Shown here: piece by piece, positions 1-16,797 of the stretch
Numbering within the stretch: the first letter of the stretch is position 1
How the letters are laid out: every line of letters starts with the position of its first letter
NCBI RefSeq assembly: GCF_000485595.1
Contig: NW_014578213.1
Coordinates: forward strand, 7,838 to 56,569
DNA: 48,732 nt
Source of the DNA: Priapulus caudatus
Lineage: Eukaryota; Priapulida; Priapulimorpha; Priapulimorphida; Priapulidae
Direction: 5' to 3'
Notes under the pieces: generated by a model
What the model was told of the DNA's origin: nothing
Database searches by the model: none
What the model saw: the letters and a program-made list of their open reading frames with translations, nothing else
Made by a program: the position numbers and the translations under genes

Positions 1-16
1 TGGTCGAACAAACAAA

Positions 17-50
17 ACCCTAACCCTAACCCAACCCTAACCCTAACCCT
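17..50. repeat. Short interstitial CCCTAA telomere-type array
   Basis: About six CCCTAA units, one shortened to CCCAA, lie at the left edge of the window. Because HIBCH still needs its 5' exons further left, this is probably an internal array in an intron and not a chromosome end. Confidence 0.8.
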
Positions 51-293
51 TACACATCTTGGGGAGAACACGGGGGATACATGTAGTTGGCGAACACTTA
101 TGGCTAAAAGTTTAGGTCCGAACTCTTTGCTGTTTCTGAGAAATAAGAAAAAAAGCATATTTTTATATAAATTCACAATTTTTGCCGTCACATACTTACC
201 GATGAAGTTTTTATGATTATTTTCATTGAGAGCGTAGAGAGACATCTCTTTTATGAAATAGTTATGAGTTTGATTGAATTTGATGAGCAGTTA

Positions 294-971
294 AGCCCTG
301 CTCAGGTCACTCTACGATTTGACTATCGGCAACTACTTTATCGCCGATTAGCAGCGTAGCAACACTCACGTCAACTTGAAGTGACTTCACGCTGTACATC
401 GCCGATCCGAACGTAGCGTTCTGCAGGAAACGTAGTCGGGTTTGCGCCCCAGTATTTGTACTAGCACAAGCAGTTCTTTAGCACAAACAGACCAAGCTTG
501 ACGCCAGGACCAGTCTACATAAAACGAGTCACATGACCAACAAAACGGCGCTTACCAGTAAACATCAGGTAACTTCGTAAATCTATCCTCAATTTTCTGA
601 AAATCGTTATAATCATGTACAGAAAAATAATTTAAAAAATTGCCTGTGATATACGGAAAACTTAATATATATTTGAGAAAGGGTTTGTGCAATAATCCCT
701 CCTTGTAAACTGCTGTGTAGGCTGCCATTTTGTTAATCACGTGACTTTTGATAATCATGTAACTCTACAGCGGTGATTTGTCGCCGACCGCCGCATAGAA
801 ATAGAACCGTTTCTATTCCTGCGATCGCAGTCGGCGACCGTATTTTCGATCATAAGAGAACTCATGTCGAGTTTAGTTGCCAATGTTTTTATCGGCGATC
901 TGGCTGGTTTTTGAAGTACAATCTTCAAATTTTGTTGGCGACTAGGTCGTAAGGGCGACCTGAGTTAGCTT
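294..971. mobile_element. Probable Harbinger-type MITE in a HIBCH intron
   Basis: The two ends are imperfect inverted repeats: the left AGCCCTGCTCAGGTC and the right end, which reads AAGCTAACTCAGGTC on the other strand. Both are flanked by TTA (291-293 and 972-974), the 3-bp target duplication typical of PIF/Harbinger. The interior is rich in TCGCCGAC-type motifs like those of the clearer Harbinger copy at 38915-39569. No transposase is recognised; a 68-codon minus-strand frame at 552-758 resembles nothing I know. Confidence 0.5.
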
Positions 972-1211
972 TTAAGTTGCAATGCCCGTTAGAGAGGTAC
1001 TTGTCCGTAACCCTGACTGTATCCTTAAATTTAGCAACATTAATTTTAATAAATATTGGTCATCACTGAAATTCAATGTAATACTTGTCACATAATTTAT
1101 AATGATTTTTTTCTTTTCAGTCTATGCTCAGCAGTATTATAAAAATCTATCTACAAAATTGACTTTCAATTTCACATCTGATTACAGTATTTATAAACTG
1201 TGTACTTGTAG

Positions 1212-3620
1212 GGTTATTCCCTGACGTGGGAGGCGGACACTTCTTACCACGTTTGGGAGGAAAACTTGGCCTCTATCTGGCACTCACTGGGTACAGGTTG
1301 AAGGGCATCGACGTACAGAAGGCAGGCGTGGCAACACACTTTGTTGAAGCTAAAATGGTATTGTAACTGCATTGTTTTCTATTTCTCCATGCAGCAGTCC
1401 CACAGAAACTCATTGTTACATAATGGCACTGTAATGTGTTAAGATGATGAGCTTTTACTATTGTGTTGTGATAGTTTGTTCACATCATTATATGAAATAT
1501 AGTTTCTTTACGAATTAGAAGAAAGGTAAAGTGATGGATGTTTCTTTATCTTTTATCGATATATTATGTCTTATCAATCCATTTATGCTATGGAATAGTT
1601 GCCAAGAATTTGTGGACTGTCTCAGTAACCACTAAAATAGTTACTCTTATTATGTCTAGCTGGACAGTCTAGAGAAAGAACTACTTGACCTAGATGATCC
1701 TGGTGCAACTGATATCAGCAAGGTCTTGGACCACTACCACGACCAGGTAAGCTGTCCAAGACTTACTGTCACTGAGTGGGATGTGTCATGTATTGTACAC
1801 GTGTGCATTAATGAGTTGACATATTATATTTGTCATTGGTCTAAGACAGAAAGAAGTTATTACCTTGGACCCTTGACCTCAGTTTTTCTATGGAAGATGG
1901 CTTCATGGGGTGTGAAACACTGTGTGAACACTGTCAATAAAGTCATTTAGATTTGTTGTGTTATTGTTGATCCACACTGCACATCAGCACACATGGATGC
2001 TGCTGAGGTCATAGGCCAAGTTTGATCTGACCAGGTCAGAGGAACTCATATTTGCTTGAGCACCAAGACTTTATTTACTGTGTCAGTATAAACGTGAACC
2101 TGTTGTATGTGTTAGTAATATGCACAGGTTCAGGGTATTGTAATAGTATTGGTATAGCTATTATAAGCCAAAGACAGGCATTTCCATGGAGCGGTGTCAA
2201 GCTCTTTATTAGCATTCAAAGATGGATATACATGGAATGCTTTCCAGCCCATGTGATCACCGGTTTACGCCTCGCACTATATTGTGGCGTATCACTACGC
2301 TAGTGCTTGTGAACGCATATCACCACAGGTATAAGCGATACATGGCTTAGTATTGTTCCTGTGTGAATATATATGTGTGTTAGTATAGTGTGCAGCTTTA
2401 AGGTACAAGCAATATACAAGTATTTTTGCTGCGTGGATATATGTATGTGTGTTAGAAATATGCACATATGTATGTGAAGCCCATACTGGCAATGTCTTAC
2501 AGAGCAAGTTGGATGCTGAGAAAGAGTTTCATCTGCAGCCCCACATGGAAAAGATCAACACGCTGTTTGCAGGAGACAGCATGGAGCAGATATTTGCTGA
2601 TTTGGAAGCAGATGGCTCTGAATGGTCCCTGGCGCAGCTAGCCATTCTGAAGAAGATGGTACATTTATTTTCTTTAGGTTATCATTTTCATCTGTAAAAA
2701 TTGAATTTTTATTTATTCACAAAAATTTAATGTCTCCATTTCTCAGATTGGACAGAGAACATGCGAACAAGGTACCAGCATTTTTTGTCTTCACGATTAT
2801 GTATAGACGTACAGTTGTCTTGATGGTCATTGTTGATTTTATCTGTCAACAGTCACCATTATCAATGAAGGTAGCATTCCGACAGCTTAGTGAAGGTGCA
2901 ACGAAGAGCTTGCAAGCAGAACTAGAGACAGAGTTCAGGATTGGAAAGCACATGTTGAGAAATGATGACTTTCACGAAGGTGTCCGTGCTGGTATGTGCG
3001 TACAGGAGCAAGTCTTTACCGGATCTTATTGTTACATCACAACCTACATAATTAACATGGGGAATAATGTCCTGAATGGTAACAAATGGTTACGTAGTTT
3101 GTCATTATCGCTTTGGGTCTGTAAATCACTAGATAATTAAACTATAATCAATATTGAAATTGGTGAACAACATCTAGAAAACTCCCGGGAAGGCTTTTAT
3201 GTTTTAAAAAAATCACAGGAATTAGAGAAACAATATCTCACGTGGTTTCGCTGATTGTAAATGATGTCATGATAATAAAAATAAGATTTAATCCATACGG
3301 GGCCTCCTTATTAATATACTTCCCAGGCACTGACACTATGTATACTGCAAAGATAGTGAGATAGTGTGTCCTTGTATTGAGTGTACATAAACTTGGGTTT
3401 AAAGGTCTAGATATCGAGGTCATGCCATGAACATTGCTGTTGTATCCTTGAACAAGTGGTGTTCATCATTGGCTAATCACAATTGTTTGCTATTCCTGCA
3501 GTTCTGGTTGACAAAGACAATAAACCAAAGTGGCAGCACTCGTGCTTGGAAGCAGTCTCGCCAGAAACAGTTGCCAAATTCTTCGCACCTCTACCAGAGG
3601 CAGAGGAACTAATGCTGTAG
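1212..3620 (+). CDS. HIBCH: 3-hydroxyisobutyryl-CoA hydrolase, mitochondrial (C-terminal five exons)
   Basis: Hydrolyses 3-hydroxyisobutyryl-CoA in mitochondrial valine degradation (crotonase superfamily). Five exons are readable: 1212-1357, 1660-1746, 2503-2658, 2853-2991 and 3502-3620 (stop TAG 3618-3620). Each has AG/GT borders and the phases agree. The first visible exon begins [20 protein letters not shown], the crotonase-fold segment holding the Asp that aligns with a catalytic Asp of mammalian HIBCH. It is followed by [13 protein letters not shown], the linker exon [13 protein letters not shown], the SMKVAFRQL and [14 protein letters not shown] blocks, and a final [12 protein letters not shown] tail. 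The order and content match the C-terminal half of animal HIBCH without gaps. The N-terminal half (presequence, oxyanion-hole segment) is not visible and must lie left of the window. The next gene, TMUB, is on the opposite strand, tail-to-tail. Identification is firm; exon edges are inferred from splice signals. Confidence 0.93.
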
Positions 3621-6517
3621 ATGCGACAGGAACCATGCTTCCTTTATTTCTACTTAGTTGACATCCAAGGAAAACTTACATAAAATGTAAAATATGGTGT
3701 TTTTGTTGATTAAATGTTATCTGTATACCTTATTCTAATTATAAATCCAATTTTATTGCAACATCAGATCTCTGTTCCACTAGGGAGGTAATTGAGGTAT
3801 CATGTCTATTATTTAATTAGTATGCAATTAAAATAGGGACAAATTATTTTAGTTTCTCAAAACTGTAGCCACGCATACTGTATCAGCAAACAAGTTCATC
3901 CCCATGCTATGAACTTTATCCTGGTAGCGTTTTTGTGTTTATGTTCAGTTGCAAAGTATCAATTTGATTCACCTATACATAGCATTTGTACAGAGCATCT
4001 GGAAGGATTAGGCTGGCTAACTGAAAACATACCACCCCCTGACAGCGCAATTCTGCTCCGTGTGTGCACAGCGTGCCAAAGACCTTTGACCAATATCACA
4101 CTCAACGAACTTCTGTACTTGTATTTTGGTTACATTGTACAGCAAGCATAGTGAGCAGAGAACGGGTGCAGATGAAACGAGACTTCCAAATGTGATATAT
4201 GTCCAGTATTCGTAATCGCTCGGAGAATAACGTTTTTGAAATATGTCAGTGACAGGCTTTCCTAAATACAGTCAAACCTGTGTTAGTTAGTGGCTGCATT
4301 TATAGAAAAGCCATCTATCAATAAAGGACTATTTTGCCATTTTTCTTTAGAATCCACTGTATATAGACTCGATTGTACATACAACTATGTGTTTTTATGT
4401 ACTCAGTTTAGTAAGGTTAGTAAGAACTATGCAAGAAATTATGTAAATGTTCTTGGCATGAAGACAAACGTCGTGGAGTTGAATTTTAGAAGCATAGGGA
4501 AATGTGCATATAAAAGCTATGCTTATAAACCAGGGCCATTAAAACAAAGTAATTCATTAACAGACAGGTAGCTCAGACTATACATGAATGTAGAAACAGC
4601 ATATTCTATCTAGGTATACCACATCATGTGAGGCCAACATAACATTTATTATTTTGATATGGAATACTAGTGGTGTGTGCTTGTTAACCAGTCTTTGTGT
4701 GTACAGCCGCCAACAACAACATGCAAAATGATAGACTATTATTCTGTCTGTAACATCAAAGATATTTCAAAAAGCTGCTCTTAATGTTAAAAGTTGCTTT
4801 AATTCATTCTGGAAAACTCCACAGATGACTATAAGGATAGATTTTAAGCGTGACAAGATAACCAAAGTATACCCCGTGTATTTTGCAACTAATATAAAAC
4901 CAACTTCAGCTCTATTAAAGGCTTGTAATTTCCAAAACGCTGGCTACTATTTCAGTCGAGTGTGTCACACTTTATATAACAACATACAAGATAATATCAT
5001 ATAACGCATTTACTCGCACGCATGTGTAACATGTACACAGGCCTCTTAAATGTGTACCTAACATGGTACGTATTTATATATTACAAACACTCCCTATACC
5101 GAAATGCATTATGTAACAGCAAGATGTGCAGGCATTATAGTGCTAAATTGCGCTCTAATCCAAGCTTTACATACACATCTGCATTGGGACGTGTATGCGA
5201 AATTACAAACTTATGGCATTTCATGTCAGTAGCATCTTCGATTTATAAGGTAAATCCATGGTGGGATTAAGTAGTAGTGCAAAAATGCTCGATACTGGCT
5301 AGCTTGGGACAGTATATCACGTTGCATATTTTTAAGTGAATACTGAACCAAGTCAGATAATTGGTTAAAATACCATTTATTAAACAAAGACATGTTTGCA
5401 AATCTATCCCACTTATGTAGGCTTACTAAAATTGTTTTCGATCGCTGCATCGGAGAACCAATCTAAGCAACCATGTTTTGCCTTGTCATTATTCTGTGCA
5501 AAACAACATTTTTAGTTATCTAAATGCTGACAGGAGTAATCATTTTGAAACCATGGGTTATAATAGAAATGGGGAAAATTCCACTCCCGCTCTGCACAAA
5601 AATTGTAATAAAATTACTGTCCGTCGATCCATTCCCCCACTTCAAATGATAAAATTATCAAATTAAGTTTTCACCCAGATTTAACAATTTCTTGGAAATA
5701 TTCAGGATAGCTAATAAAATATCACACCCACTGTCCTGAAAGTATTAATTTAGACCACTATGCATTTAAAAGATAACTACTACGAACTACGAGGAAAGAG
5801 TTACAAACACAGAATTTCCCTGTGTAATTATAGTGTGGCAGTTGTATCAAGTGAACTTATTTTTTTATTCAAGATTTGCAGATACTGCTATATAATTTCA
5901 TCATAACCTATACATGTGAAGTAATTCTAAATTAACAAAACATAATCACGTGTCTTTATAAATACACACTATTATTCGATACATAGCATTCATACTCGCT
6001 TTATCGATGGACATGCTTTACACATTGGTTCACACTGCGAACCATCTCCACGGAAGTATGCTTGTTTCACTTGTAAAAGAATTAAGGGGTCACTGCTGCA
6101 TTTAGGGTTCACCTGTGAGGTCACAAAAGATTTGAAATCAAAACTCCAGACAGTTGGATGCTGTGGGAACCACCAAACGTTCCAATCTCATCAAACACGT
6201 ATAATTGTGACCAAGCTGAGCACATGATTCTAATCACTTATTTTTTCAGAAAACTAAAAATTAATTAGAAGCATCTGCACATATCTCAGTTTGCTCTACT
6301 AACTTTGCTAAAAATAAATACAATGATCTACAAAACCCTAGCTCTACCGGTATAGCAACAGGAGCGAGGGGAAACAAAGGGGCTACACCGGTGAAGCTAA
6401 CAAAACCTGATCACTTTTCTCGGAACCGCGACCCACTAGTCACGATTGCAACCTAGTCACAGTTGCGACCAAGTAGCCTTGATAAGCATCGAAGCATGCT
6501 CAAGCACATATAACGAA
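3621..6517. other. HIBCH 3' flank / AT-rich intergenic space
   Basis: This holds the 3' untranslated region of HIBCH and AT-rich sequence up to the stop codon of TMUB, which ends tail-to-tail. Short open frames here (for example 4290-4571) have low-complexity composition and no recognisable family, so none is called as a gene. Confidence 0.6.
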
Positions 6518-8671
6518 TCATCTAACAGACTGCTGCTGCTGCTGCTGCTGTTGCGCAACGTCCTCTTCCCTGCGACTTCTCCACAGCGCGAACAAGCTGA
6601 GGCCGAACAGCGCCGTGATGCCGACGAGCGTTAGCGTCGACGTCATGTTGAAGTACTGCTTGTGCTTCAGGCGCAGGTACCAGACGACGGCGAGCACGAC
6701 GCCGAACAGCGGGAACATGAGGTGGCCGACGTCGAGCTCGGCCTCGGCGTCATCGCGCAGCGGCCGCTCGTCACGCGCGGGCTGCGTCAGCAACACGTGC
6801 AGCACACCGTTGTCGCCGATGCCGTACGCACGCAGCGAGCGCGCGCCGTTCTCCAGCATCTGCCCGTTCGAGATGAAGCGAACGCGGTGGCCCGCCGACA
6901 GCTCCTCTTCGAAGTGCGTGCTGTAGTGTAGGCAAGGAACAATGAGAGACGAGAGAGAGCGCTGGGGCGACGGCGACGAAAACATCGCTGGGGGGGGGTG
7001 GCATTCGACAGCTGATACGACCTGCGATCTAGTCATGCTTTTCGGGCAACGCAATTCGGCGCCAGTTCTAGCCAATCAGTGCTGCGAATGGTCGTTCTAA
7101 AAAACAATGCTTGGTGACAAAGCACTATAATAATGTCATTTTGGTACAGATTGAACTGGGTGATCCTAGCAACAATGTTCAAACTGTATGACCTTGACCT
7201 ACCTAGCAACAATGTTCAAACTGTATGACTTTGACCTACCTAGCAACAATGTTCAAACTGTATGACCTTGACCTACCTAGCAAAAATGTTCAAACTGTAT
7301 GACCTTGACCTACCTAGCAACAATGTTCAAACTGTATGACTTTGACCTACCTAGCAACAATGTTCAAACTTTATGACCTTGACCTACCTAACAACAACAT
7401 TCAAACTTTATGACCTTGACCTACCTAGCAACAATGTTCAAACTGTATCACTTTTACCTACCTAGCAACAACGTTCAAACTTTATGACTTTTACCTACCT
7501 AGCAACAATGTTCAAACTGTATGACCTTGACCTATCTAGCAACAATGTTCAAACTGTATATGACTTTGACCTACCTAGCAACAATGTTCACACTGTATGA
7601 CCTTGATCTACCTAGCAACAACGTTCAAACTGTATGACCTTGTTAAAAGACGTACACTTATTTGGCTGTTGGATTTTCTATAGGTAATTAACTGTCCACA
7701 CTCATTAATTATCAGTATACACTCATTCTCCTCGTGGCAATAGTAGCATATAATATTGATGGTAACAATAAATTTCTTCCAGCAACACCTGTGCTAGTCA
7801 TTTAGTCAGGAAAAATAAGCGTTACAATATGAATGTACAATGAACATAACAATAGTTGTAAATGTATTGTTTGTTGTGCTTACCTTCTAAACTCTTCTAT
7901 CGTGTCAGTACCCTGTGCCTGTACGATGCGCTCTGACTCGTTAAGGTATTTTAGTCGCACCCTTATTTCTGATCGCGTCACTTGCTGTTGACTAGAGGAT
8001 GCCTCTTTAATTTCATTACATTCACTCGGGTTCCTAGGGCTAGGGTTAGAGAGCTCATCTATATCATCAGCTTGATTGCCATCTCTGGCATCTGACATGT
8101 GTACATCTTGGGTACTTGTACTCGTTGACACCTTCCTAGCAGTGGAACTGGAATCGGTGCCTGCAGCTTCAGTATCAAGCTCAGCATCATCACCATGGCA
8201 ACCTGTCTGTGATTGGCCAGCACCTTCAGCCTCATCACCAATCACATAGTCGTCGTCGTGGCAACGTGTCCGTGCTTGTCCCCCGCCGTCAGTAACGGGT
8301 GCGACCGTTTCTGTGGCATCGCGTGGTGCTGCATCAGTGCCATCCTGCCTGCTCTCCTCGCGCTCTTTGCAGTCTGCTTGCTGGCCTTCAACAGTGTTCC
8401 TCCTGGTTTCCGACGCGGAAGTGGCCGCATCGGCGCTCTGACTAGAAGCTGGAGGCACCTGCGTCAAGTCGGCTAGCGATGACGTAGAGATTTCGGCAGC
8501 CACGACTCTTTCTGCCTGCTGCGACTGCCGCCTGTACTGCACTATTATTATTGATCGCCATGGATAGTCCCTCACCGACGTGGAGAACCAAGCGACGACA
8601 AGCACAGCGATTCCCAAGACGGCTGACAGGACGATGACAACCTCATCACCGAAGCCTTCGACCAGAGGCAT
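6518..8671 (-). CDS. TMUB: Transmembrane and ubiquitin-like domain-containing protein (TMUB1/2-like)
   Basis: A two-exon gene of 396 residues: exon 1 is 8671-7884 and exon 2 is 6920-6518 (stop TGA). The codon split AG|C across the intron restores one frame. The N-terminus MPLVEGFGDEVVIVLSAVLG starts like vertebrate TMUB1 and forms a hydrophobic membrane segment at about residues 10-29. A long acidic, Ser/Thr-rich linker follows. The ubiquitin-like domain starts near IRVRLKYLNESERIVQAQ and continues over the splice into THFEEELSAGHRVRFISNGQ and LRAYGIGDNGVLHVLL. Two hydrophobic segments (MFPLFGVVLAVVWYLRL and STLTLVGITALFGLSLFAL) close the protein, as in TMUB1/2, which act in ER-associated degradation. 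The C-terminus ends in a short Gln run from a CAG repeat. It is longer than the vertebrate proteins because of the linker. Its start faces ETFA, 1.2 kb away. TMUB1 and TMUB2 cannot be told apart here. Confidence 0.9.
6530..6552 (-). repeat. CAG trinucleotide run coding for poly-Gln
   Basis: A CTG run on the plus strand (CAG on the coding strand) gives eight consecutive Gln just before the TMUB stop codon. Such runs are length-variable. Confidence 0.85.
7166..7642. repeat. 37-bp minisatellite, 13 copies, in the TMUB intron
   Basis: A head-to-tail array with a 37-bp period (unit starts at 7199 and 7236 are exactly 37 apart). Each unit runs CCTAGCAACAATGTTCAAAC followed by TGTATGACCTTGACCTA. 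About half the units keep TGACCTTGACC. Others carry ACTTTGAC or ACTTTTAC, and one has a 2-bp insertion, so the array has diverged. It lies wholly in the single TMUB intron. Confidence 0.95.
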
Positions 8672-8814
8672 TTTCTCCGTGTTGGATCAATTAGCTGCTC
8701 TTGCAAGCGCGTGTAAATGCGATAACACCATTGTGTCACGGTGCCTAAAGTATAAGAGCGGTGCATAAAATATTATATTCACATCAGTATACACTTTCTC
8801 TCTCTCTCTGGATG

Positions 8815-8821
8815 TGTGTGT

Positions 8822-8861
<40 letters not shown>

Positions 8862-8990
8862 ACTTGTGCGTGCGTGTGTGCGTGTGTGTGTGCACTTGTG
8901 CGTGCGTGCGTGCGTGTTTGCGCGATTGCCTGTGTGCGTGTGTGTGCGCGTGTGTGTTTGTGTGCGGGTGCGTGTGCGAGTGTGTGACAG
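8815..8990. repeat. (TG)n microsatellite
   Basis: A long TG run interrupted by TGCG units, just upstream of the TMUB start. It produces spurious Cys/Val and His/Thr open frames in several phases, which are not genes. Confidence 0.97.
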
Positions 8991-9003
8991 TTTGTGCCTG
9001 GTT

Positions 9004-9509
9004 AGATACAATAATATAACCCAACAAGAGTAGTAGGCCTGTACCGTAGTATTTGGACGCTCGCCCGAAACTGGAAGCTCCTAAGTGCGCATGCGTGCAG
9101 GCGCTTATTGTTTTGCAAGGGCGCACAGAGCACAAGCGCAGTATGCACAGTAGTCATCTGCGCATCTTGCCCATCGAAACGGTCGCAATAAACAAACATG
9201 GCGGACTTCCCGGTCACTGATGCCGATGGAAACATTTGATTGAAACAATTTGAAACATGTAGTAAATTCGTAAGACTGTGTTATGTGTGTCAGGTTACAA
9301 GGCGAAACAAAAAGAAAACAAAAGAGCATGGCTACTATTTCCTACGGCCGTGCAAAACAAGTGTCAAGATTCAAACAAAAAGAAAACAAGAGCAAAACAA
9401 AAGACGTAAAGAGCATGCCTACGGAGCGTCCAAATACTACGAGCGTCCAAATACTACGGTACAGGCCTACAATAATGTAACCCTACTCTTGTTGGGTTAT
9501 ACTGTATCT
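9004..9509. mobile_element. TIR element between the divergent TMUB and ETFA starts
   Basis: The terminal inverted repeats are about 60 bp. The left end contains ATAACCCAACAAGAGTAG and CCGTAGTATTTGGACGCTCG; the right end repeats both in reverse complement (9440-9509). The inner part is A-rich with repeated AAACAAAAAGAAAACA. A solo end of the same family lies near 22397-22426. There is no transposase frame and no clear target duplication. It carries AACATGGCGGAC at 9196, similar to a YY1-type promoter motif, and lies in the bidirectional promoter space. Confidence 0.7.
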
Positions 9510-9867
9510 AGTCAGACTAGTGAGTAGTGGCAGTGACGGTGACGGTGTAGTGGCAGTGCCAGTGCCTGGTATGTTGCTAGAAACGAATCAAATGTGAAGT
9601 TGCTGACTATGAATGATTCATTTTAACACAAGCTACTGCACACAGTAGATATACTGAATTTAAAGCATTAACTTGCTGCTACATTACATACAAATAATGT
9701 TTCGTAAATAACGTTCGAACCTCTAGGCTCTACTGCAAATCTCCAGCGACGACATACAACACAACCGGAACTCCCTACGGCAACGTGTGCTGGCATCTGG
9801 TGGTAGTATTACGAACTTCCGCCTGGAGAACCCGTGCCAGTGGTCTGCCCGAAGATTGACATTCAAC

Positions 9868-16002
<6,135 letters not shown>

Positions 16003-16797
16003 GAACTATTAAAGATGACACCATTTTCTAACAAAAATGTTCATCACAAATTTTTTTGCATGATCTATCGAGAGCTAGTTGTTACAAGTAAAGAAAATTT
16101 GAAAGATATTCAGAAAACAGGACTTGTAATGTGTAAAATTACAAGACAATTGGTGCAAGACCTTCAAAAAGTTCATTAGTGGGTTTATACAAGCTCCTGT
16201 TCTGTGATTGTGGCCACTCTGATATTTCAGATCGTTTAAAGTGTTAGAATGTTGTTATGTTATATCTTTGTATGTATTTACTGTCTGAGATGGCATAAGC
16301 CTGCTGTCTATTTATGAAACATGCACACAAAGTAAAACTAATAGCAACATTTCTTGTGGGTGTGATTTGGTAAACAGGAGAGCCAGCAAGCTGTAGTGTA
16401 ATGTGAAAACGTAATGTAATACTATTAAAAATAAAAACGTTTATCCTATGTATTAGCACTAAATTTTTATCTTGAGATGTTGCAAGTACTGATGACACCC
16501 ATGGTATTGTATAGCTGTTCCCTTTATTGAACAAAAATGGAGGTCAGAAGTTCAGAACTCAGAAGGTAATCGTGGTGTTATCCATATTGACAGTTATTTA
16601 TCTAATAAGACAACATTCAAGGGTGATATGTTCAATGTTATCTTGCAAAGTAATACAGTACAATATATAGTTAGATCAGATTTTTAATAATCAGAGGTGC
16701 ACTCGGGTTGACTTTTGTACCCCAGTACTACCAATTTTCTGATAGTACAGTTAACATTTATGCCACAAAGCAACACAGTATAGCCTCGCAACTGTTA

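Noticed and set aside
1-60. Chromosome end suggested by the CCCTAA array at the left edge
   Set aside because: The array is short and HIBCH needs several more exons to the left, so an internal intronic array is more likely.
6615-6931. Plus-strand frames opposite TMUB exon 2
   Set aside because: GC-rich antisense shadows of the real minus-strand exon.
7166-7642. CRISPR-like regular repeat array
   Set aside because: Units are head-to-tail without unique spacers, in a eukaryotic intron; it is a minisatellite.
8779-9135. Cys/Val- and His/Thr-rich open frames
   Set aside because: Products of the TG microsatellite read in different phases.
9787-9867. Upstream in-frame ATG as the ETFA start
   Set aside because: It would add 27 residues with Glu and Trp before a typical presequence; the Met at 9868 gives the expected length.
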